A stretch of 9,718 bases of DNA. It comes from SCTD01 sp036675425 (GTDB taxonomy: Bacteria; Actinomycetota; Actinomycetes; Mycobacteriales; SCTD01). The position numbers and the translations under genes were made by a program. The notes below the pieces were generated by a model. The model was not told where the DNA came from, made no database searches, and was given only the letters and a program-made list of their open reading frames with translations. Where the stretch lies: contig JAKFFB010000092.1 in assembly GCA_036675425.1 (NCBI GenBank), forward strand, positions 1 through 9,718, given 5' to 3'. The first letter of the stretch is position 1. Every line of letters begins with the position of its first letter. Shown here piece after piece: positions 5,405-9,718 of the stretch.

Positions 5405-7963
5405 ATGTCCCTCGACACCCCCCTGCGCCCCGCCCTGCCGATCGTCGAGGCGCACGAGCCCACCCCGCGTCGCGTGCGCCACCGGCTGCTCGCGGCCGTC
5501 ATCGGCGGCTACCTGCTGACGGCTCTGCTCACCGTCCCGGTCGCCGACCTCGCCCCGCTGCACGGCTGGATCGCGCTGCACCTGCTGCTCCTCGGCGCCG
5601 CGACCAACGCCGTCCTCGTCTTCAGCCGGCACTTCGCGCAGGCGCTGCTGCACGCGCGTGCCGACTCGGAGCGCGCTGCGAACCTCCGCCTCGGCGTCCT
5701 CAACGCAGGGGTGGTCGCCGTGCTGCTCGGCGTCTCCCTCCCGGCCGTGCCGCTCCTGGCGACGGGAGGGACCCTCGTCGTCGGGGCGGTGCTCGCGCAC
5801 GTCGCCGCCCTGGTCCGGATGCAGCGCGCCGCGGTGCTGAAGGGCAAGCTCGGCGTGGTCGTCGGCTTCTACGTCGCGGCCGGGATCGCGCTCGCCGTCG
5901 GCGGCGTGCTCGGTGCACTGCTCGGCGCGGGGTACGGCGCGCCCGACGTGCACACCGCCGTCTACCTGGCGCACGTGCACCTCAACCTGCTCGGCTGGAT
6001 CGGCCTCACCGTGGTCGGCACCTGCTTCATGCTCTGGCCGGCGGTGCTGCGCACCCGGATGGCCGACGACGCACCGCTCGTGGCGCGTCGCGTGCTGGTG
6101 CTGATGTCCGCCGCGGTGGCCGCCACGGCGCTCGGCTTCCTGCTCCGCCTGCAGGTCGTCGCGGTGGTCGGACTGGCTGCCGCCGTGGCGGCCGTCCTGT
6201 GGTCCTTCGTGCCGGCAGTCCGCATCGCCCGCGCCAAGCCGCCGCGGACGTCCTCCGCGCTCCACCTCGCCGCCGCCTCGGGCTGGCTGCTCACCGCGCT
6301 GGTCGTCGACCTGGTCGTCACGGCGCAGGGGCTCGACGGCGCGCTGCGCGCCGCGGGGACGCTGGTCCCGGTGCTGGCTCTCGGTTTCGTGGCGCAGGTG
6401 CTGGTCGCCGCGCTGACCTTCCTCGTGCCGGTGCTGCTCGGCGGCGGACCGGTCGGGAACCGCCGGCTGACAGCGCTTCTCGAGAGCGGGTGGACCGCGC
6501 GGCTGCTGGTCGGCAACACCGGCGTGCTGCTGCTCGCGCTTCCGCTGCCGGACCCGGCGACAGGCGTCGGCTGGGCTCTCGGCACCGTCGGCCTGGGGTC
6601 GTTCGTGCCGCTGCTGGCGCTGGCGCTCCTCCGCTCGCGCCGGCCGTTCGAGCCGGCGACCGCCCTCGCGGAGCGCCCTGCGCTCGTGCCGCCGCTGGCG
6701 CTGCTGACGGTGGTCGCGCTGCTCGGCCTGGTCGGCACCGGGACCTGGCCGGCGGCCCCGGCCGCCGCCGTCCCCGGCGACGCCGTCGTGGTCCAGGTCG
6801 CGCTCGAGGAGTTCGCCGTCGTCCCCGCCGTGGTCACCGTCCCCGAGGGCGCCCACCTCGTGCTCGAGGTGCGCAACACCGGCGCGGTCCGGCACGACCT
6901 GCGGCTCGACGGCGGCCGCGCGACGCCGCTGCTCGCGGCCGGGGAGAGCGCCCGGCTGGACGTCGGCGTGCTGACCGAGGACACCACCGCGTGGTGCACG
7001 GTCGGCGGTCACAAGCAGGCCGGGATGACCCTGCAGCTCGTCGCGGGCGAGCCGGCCACCGAGACGGGCGACGGCCACGCCCACGGCCACGGACCGGCGA
7101 CCGAGCCGTCGGCCGACGAGCCGGCGGTCGCACCGGCGTACGACCCCGTCCTCGCACCGGCGCCCGGCGGTCGCGTGCACGACGTCACCCTGCGCGTCAC
7201 CGAGGCGACGCTCGAGGTCGCGCCGGGCGTGAAGCAGACGATGTGGACCTTCGGCGGGACGGTCCCGGGTCCGGTGCTGCGCGGCAGGGTCGGCGACGTC
7301 TTCAACGTGCGGCTCGTCAACGCCGGCTCGCTGCCCCACTCGATCGACTTCCACGCCAGCCGGATCTCGCCCGACGAGGTGATGCGCTCGATCGAGCCGG
7401 GGGAGGAGCTCGTCTACTCCTTCCGCGCCGAGAACGCCGGCGCGTGGCTCTACCACTGCGGCACCTCGCCGCTGCTGCAGCACGTCGCGATGGGCATGTA
7501 CGGCGCGGTCGTCATCGACCCGCCCGACCTGCCCGCCGTCGACACCGAGCTGATGCTCGTGCAGTCCGACCTCTACCTCGGCGAGGACGGCGGCATCCCG
7601 TCGATGGAGCCGCTCGAGAAGGGCGACTACGACCTGGTCGGCTTCAACGGCCGGGCCGACCAGTACGCCAGGTCGCCCATCCGCGTCGGTGCCGGCGAGC
7701 GCGTGCGCATCTGGGTCGTCGACGCCGGGCCCAGCGCGCCGTCGGCGTTCCACGTCGTCGGGACCCAGTTCGACACCGTCTGGAAGGAGGGCGCGTACGT
7801 CCTCCGGCCCGGGGGTGGCGGCGCGGCCCAGGTGCTCGACCTCGCACCGGCGCAGGGCGGCTTCGTCGAGATGGTGCTGCCCGAGCCCGGGAGCTACCCG
7901 ATGGTGTCCCACCGGCTGGCCGACGCGGCGCGCGGAGCGACGGGGGTGCTCGTCGCGAAGTAG
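5405..7963 (+). CDS. Membrane-anchored multicopper protein: 13TM domain, type 1 cupredoxin, NirK-like nitrite reductase module
   Basis: An 852-residue polytopic copper enzyme. Residues 28-450 hold about 13 hydrophobic helices. Arg-rich loops fall on the cytoplasmic side throughout, which puts the C-terminal domains outside the cell. This part has conserved-looking His residues (H53, H59, H76, H190, H192; motif HVHLNLLGW) reminiscent of NnrS or heme-copper oxidase subunit I-type proteins. Residues 461-548 form a plastocyanin-like domain with type 1 copper ligands H497, C531, H536 and M541. A linker with H558/H560/H562 follows. Residues 592-852 form two cupredoxin domains of the NirK kind. Their type 1 ligands are H645, C685, H693 and M698; the type 2 ligands are H650, H684 and H836; D648 and H783 match the catalytic Asp and His of NirK. 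Nitrite reduction to NO is the best guess; a laccase-like or other copper oxidase role remains possible. The gene is 60 bases after the regulator and is followed by a hairpin. Confidence 0.85.
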   Translation: MSLDTPLRPALPIVEAHEPTPRRVRHRLLAAVIGGYLLTALLTVPVADLAPLHGWIALHLLLLGAATNAVLVFSRHFAQALLHARADSERAANLRLGVLNAGVVAVLLGVSLPAVPLLATGGTLVVGAVLAHVAALVRMQRAAVLKGKLGVVVGFYVAAGIALAVGGVLGALLGAGYGAPDVHTAVYLAHVHLNLLGWIGLTVVGTCFMLWPAVLRTRMADDAPLVARRVLVLMSAAVAATALGFLLRLQVVAVVGLAAAVAAVLWSFVPAVRIARAKPPRTSSALHLAAASGWLLTALVVDLVVTAQGLDGALRAAGTLVPVLALGFVAQVLVAALTFLVPVLLGGGPVGNRRLTALLESGWTARLLVGNTGVLLLALPLPDPATGVGWALGTVGLGSFVPLLALALLRSRRPFEPATALAERPALVPPLALLTVVALLGLVGTGTWPAAPAAAVPGDAVVVQVALEEFAVVPAVVTVPEGAHLVLEVRNTGAVRHDLRLDGGRATPLLAAGESARLDVGVLTEDTTAWCTVGGHKQAGMTLQLVAGEPATETGDGHAHGHGPATEPSADEPAVAPAYDPVLAPAPGGRVHDVTLRVTEATLEVAPGVKQTMWTFGGTVPGPVLRGRVGDVFNVRLVNAGSLPHSIDFHASRISPDEVMRSIEPGEELVYSFRAENAGAWLYHCGTSPLLQHVAMGMYGAVVIDPPDLPAVDTELMLVQSDLYLGEDGGIPSMEPLEKGDYDLVGFNGRADQYARSPIRVGAGERVRIWVVDAGPSAPSAFHVVGTQFDTVWKEGAYVLRPGGGGAAQVLDLAPAQGGFVEMVLPEPGSYPMVSHRLADAARGATGVLVAK

Positions 7964-7966
7964 TCC

Positions 7967-7995
7967 GTCCGGCGGTCAGACCTGACCTTTCGGAC
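7967..7995 (+). terminator. Hairpin after the copper oxidase gene
   Basis: Immediately after the stop, GTCCG (7967-7971) pairs with CGGAC (7991-7995). Inside it, GGTCAG (7974-7979) pairs with CTGACC (7982-7987), with a small asymmetric internal loop (GC against TTT). It would fold as an 11-pair stem without a T-tail, as often seen at actinobacterial gene ends. The inner GGTCAGACCTGACC is also a dyad that a repressor could bind ahead of the small gene at 8054. Confidence 0.45.
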
Positions 7996-8053
7996 GATGG
8001 GCCGTCCCCCCTGGCAGGTCGACATTCGAGGCAGCCGATCGAAGGAGACCGAG

Positions 8054-8212
8054 ATGGACGCTTCCGGCTACGAGAGCCTCTCTCGCACGTGGGACGACGA
8101 GGTCGACGCGACCTTCTTCCGCATCACCGCCTACCTGTTCTCCGCCGAGTTCTGCCTCGGTGCGTCGGCGATGCTCGCCGCGAACGACGACCTGGTGTCC
8201 GTCGAGCGCTGA
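8054..8212 (+). CDS. Unrecognised 52-residue protein
   Basis: A short reading frame with a good ribosome binding site: GGAG sits 6 bases before the ATG within GAAGGAG. An in-frame ATG at 7997 would add 19 residues but lies in the hairpin region and has no such site. The product starts MDASGYESLSRTWDDEVD, an acidic polar head. A moderately hydrophobic stretch follows (about residues 20-43, with FFRITAYLFSAEFCLGASAM), then a polar tail ending in VER. The stretch is amphipathic rather than a clear membrane helix. One Cys is present and there is no metal motif. I do not recognise the family. It lies 90 bases after the copper oxidase stop, so it could be co-transcribed if the hairpin between them is leaky. 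Codon use matches its neighbours. Confidence 0.6.
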   Translation: MDASGYESLSRTWDDEVDATFFRITAYLFSAEFCLGASAMLAANDDLVSVER

Positions 8213-8228
8213 CCGGAGGCTGGCTGCC

Positions 8229-8252
8229 GCCGGTGCCGAGGTCGTCACCGGC
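8229..8252 (+). terminator. Possible terminator hairpin after the 52-residue gene
   Basis: GCCGGTG (8229-8235) pairs perfectly with CACCGGC (8246-8252) around a 10-base loop, starting 16 bases after the stop at 8212. There is no T-run. Chance GC-rich pairing is possible. Confidence 0.3.
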
Positions 8253-8330
8253 TGACGCTCCGGGAATCGCCGGCACGTCCCGGCGGCTTGTAGTCCTGCA
8301 GGAGCCCGGTCCACCCGAAGGAGATCTCGC

Positions 8331-8495
8331 ATGTGCAGCCCTGCCCCGTGTCGCCAGTGCGGCGGAGTCACCTGGACAGGATGCGGCAGCCACGTCGACC
8401 AGGTCATGGCGAACGTCCCCGCCGAGCGTCGCTGCGCCTGCCAGGCCGGCGACAAGCCGCAGGGGAGCGCCCTGCGACGGCTGCTCCGCCGCTGA
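8331..8495 (+). CDS. Small Cys-rich zinc-ribbon-like protein
   Basis: A 54-residue protein preceded by AAGGAG with a 7-base spacer. It contains CxxC at C7/C10, then VTWTGCGSHV with C18 and H21, the segment VDQVMANVP, and C35/C37 in RRCAC, ending in a basic tail. The pattern CxxCGxxTWxGCGxHVxxVMxxVPxxxRCxC belongs to a small conserved family found in many bacteria and also in fungi. The Cys/His set suggests one bound zinc ion, though the family function is not known to me. There is no signal peptide or membrane helix. It stands between two intergenic hairpins with its own ribosome binding site, so it is probably a separate unit or the end of a short one with the gene at 8054. The family match is from memory. 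Confidence 0.8.
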   Translation: MCSPAPCRQCGGVTWTGCGSHVDQVMANVPAERRCACQAGDKPQGSALRRLLRR

Positions 8496-8504
8496 CCTGC
8501 TGAG

Positions 8505-8520
8505 GCCCGGGATGCCGGGC
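8505..8520 (+). terminator. Short GC hairpin after the zinc-ribbon gene
   Basis: GCCCGG and CCGGGC form a perfect 6-pair stem with a GATG loop, 9 bases after the stop at 8495. There is no T-tail. It sits just upstream of the proposed -10 box of the next gene, so it may end the previous transcript or simply occupy the promoter spacer. Confidence 0.35.
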
Positions 8521-8521
8521 G

Positions 8522-8527
8522 TACGGT
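8522..8527 (+). promoter_or_regulatory. Probable -10 box of a leaderless promoter
   Basis: TACGGT fits the actinobacterial TANNNT -10 pattern and is separated from the ATG at 8534 by 6 bases. Transcription would start at or next to the start codon. No Shine-Dalgarno sequence is visible before this gene, unlike the two small genes upstream, which supports a leaderless mRNA. No clear -35 box is seen. Confidence 0.45.
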
Positions 8528-8533
8528 CGCGGC

Positions 8534-9718
8534 ATGTGCGACACCCTGGTCAGCCTCGCGCCGGACGGCGTGCTGCTCGCCAAGAACAGCGACCGCGACC
8601 CGAACGAGGCGCAGGTCCTGCGCTGGTACCCGGCGCAGGAGCACCCACAGGGATCGGTGCTCCGCTGCACGTGGAGCGAGATCCCGCAGGTGGCGCGTAC
8701 CTCGGCCGTCCTGCTCAGCCAGCCGTGGTGGATGTGGGGCGCCGAGATGGGCGCCAACGAGCACGGCGTCGTCATCGGCAACGAAGCCGTCTTCACCCGC
8801 GGTGCGCGCGACGCGGGGGCGGACGCCCAGCTGCTCGGCATGGACCTGGTCCGGCTCGGTCTCGAGCGGGCGACTACCGCGCAGGACGCGGTCGGCGTCA
8901 TCGTCGACCTGCTGGAGCGGCACGGGCAGGGCGGCTCGTGCAGCCACGAGCACCCGCGGTTCAGCTACGACAGCTCCTTCCTCGTCGCCGATCCGACCGG
9001 CGCCGTGGTGCTCGAGACCGCTGGTCGGCGCTGGGCCACCGAGCAGGTCACCGGACGCGGTCGCTCGATCAGCAACGGGCTGACCATCCCGGCCTTCGCG
9101 GCGAGGCACGCCGACCCGGTGCGGGGTCGCGTGGCGGCCTGCGCGGTGCGTCGGGCGCGCACCGAGAAGGCCGCCGCTGCAGGAACGTCGCCGCTCGACC
9201 TGATGGCGGCGCTGCGCGACCACGGCGATGCGGCGGGCCCCGTGTGGTCCCCGGTCAACGGCGCGCTGTCCGCCCCCTGCGCGCACGCCGGCGGGCTGGT
9301 CACCAGCACGCAGACCACGGCGTCGTGGGTCGCCGACCTGCGCGCCGCCCCGCTGCACTGGGTCACGGGGACGTCCGCGCCGTGCACGTCGGTGTTCACG
9401 CCGGTCCGCGTGGGCGAGCCGCTCGAGGTCGACCCGCCGGCGATGCCCCGCAACACCTACGACCCGGGCTACCGGTGGTGGCGGCACGAGCGGCTGCACC
9501 GACTCGCGATGCGTGACGCGGCCGCGTCGCTCGCCCGCTTCGCCACGGAGCGCGACCGGCTCGAAGCCGCGTGGGTCGCCGAGCCGCCGCCCGGCGGCAC
9601 GGCCGTCGACCTCGCCGACGCCGCCGAGCAGCGCTGGCTCGCCGACCTGCAGGCGGCAGGCCTGCCCGACCGCCGGCCGCGCTGGCTGCGCCGGCAGTGG
9701 CGGCGGACCGATGCCGCC
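8534..9718 (+). CDS. Secernin-type C69 family Ntn-hydrolase, cut by right edge
   Basis: An open frame of 395 codons without a stop reaches the window end, so the C-terminus is missing. It begins MCDTLVSL, where Cys2 would become the N-terminal nucleophile after Met removal, as in peptidase family C69 and secernins. Further family features are LLAKNSDRDPNEAQ (residues 14-27), WWMWGAEMGANEHGVVIGNEAVFT (about 68-91), SISNGLTI and a PCAHAGGLVTSTQTT segment corresponding to the usual CMH-G motif. Family members hydrolyse amide bonds (dipeptidase-type), but many secernin-like proteins have no proven substrate. There is no signal peptide; placing Cys at position 2 fits a cytoplasmic Ntn-hydrolase and fixes the start at 8534. 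It probably has its own leaderless promoter and no visible functional link to the genes upstream. Most of the usual family length is present. Confidence 0.88.
   Translation, partial: MCDTLVSLAPDGVLLAKNSDRDPNEAQVLRWYPAQEHPQGSVLRCTWSEIPQVARTSAVLLSQPWWMWGAEMGANEHGVVIGNEAVFTRGARDAGADAQLLGMDLVRLGLERATTAQDAVGVIVDLLERHGQGGSCSHEHPRFSYDSSFLVADPTGAVVLETAGRRWATEQVTGRGRSISNGLTIPAFAARHADPVRGRVAACAVRRARTEKAAAAGTSPLDLMAALRDHGDAAGPVWSPVNGALSAPCAHAGGLVTSTQTTASWVADLRAAPLHWVTGTSAPCTSVFTPVRVGEPLEVDPPAMPRNTYDPGYRWWRHERLHRLAMRDAAASLARFATERDRLEAAWVAEPPPGGTAVDLADAAEQRWLADLQAAGLPDRRPRWLRRQWRRTDAA

Noticed and set aside
7763..7777. Loss of the NirK catalytic His because of the Gln in GTQFD
   Set aside because: Counting from known neighbours, the catalytic His255 corresponds to H783, which is present. 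The Gln replaces His260, which is not a copper ligand.
4505..7912. A minus-strand open frame of over 1,100 codons, antisense to the kinase, regulator and copper oxidase
   Set aside because: Its translation is low-complexity and rich in Arg, Gly, His and Gln with no domain. The plus-strand genes have clear motifs and ribosome binding sites.
7997..8053. Longer start for the 52-residue protein at 7997
   Set aside because: No ribosome binding site precedes it, whereas GAAGGAG is correctly placed before 8054.
6199..9516. A long plus-strand frame crossing the copper oxidase, both small genes and the secernin gene
   Set aside because: It is out of frame with every recognised motif and is repetitive Arg/Ala/Gly-rich; a composition shadow.
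1..9718. tRNA, rRNA, CRISPR arrays, insertion sequences or phage genes
   Set aside because: No repeat-spacer pattern, transposase-like protein, terminal inverted repeats or RNA gene signature was seen on reading through; no structural RNA scan could be run.

Overview
The window is very GC-rich. It has strong Shine-Dalgarno sites, GAC/GAG/CGC/GGC-type codon use and a probable leaderless promoter. These point to a high-GC actinomycete (Actinomycetota). Protein families such as DICT, secernin-type C69 and a membrane-fused copper oxidase fit groups like Geodermatophilales or Propionibacteriales, but the sequence alone does not settle the genus.

Layout. (a) 1-161: left edge, with a short open stretch that reads like an internal piece of a zinc metalloprotease. 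Its codon use differs from the rest of the window, so it may be a contig-junction artefact or foreign fragment. (b) 162-611, minus strand: a stand-alone DICT sensory-domain protein. (c) 612-789: divergent intergenic region with two inverted repeats. (d) 790-5344, plus strand: a three-gene signalling operon joined by two ATGA stop/start overlaps. It encodes a receiver-PAS-GGDEF-EAL cyclic-di-GMP protein, a seven-helix membrane GAF histidine kinase and a single-domain CheY/Rcp1-like response regulator. (e) 5405-7963: an 852-residue membrane copper protein. It has about 13 transmembrane helices, then a plastocyanin-like type 1 copper domain, a His-rich linker and a two-domain copper nitrite reductase (NirK-like) module with the type 1, type 2 and catalytic residues in place. 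A hairpin just before its start could mask its ribosome binding site. (f) 8054-8212: an unrecognised 52-residue protein. (g) 8331-8495: a 54-residue Cys-rich zinc-ribbon-like protein. (h) 8534 to the right edge: a secernin-type C69 Ntn-hydrolase, cut by the window end and probably leaderless.

How the genes may work together. The first block looks like an environmental sensing unit: membrane kinase, diffusible receiver, cyclic-di-GMP enzyme with its own receiver, and a divergent DICT sensor. The copper enzyme is probably exported and membrane-anchored, and may reduce nitrite to NO using electrons passed internally from its membrane part through the first copper domain. No site in the sequence proves that the signalling block controls the copper enzyme; they are only neighbours. 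The most interesting item is the copper protein, because its membrane electron entry, cupredoxin relay and NirK-type catalytic module appear to lie on one polypeptide.
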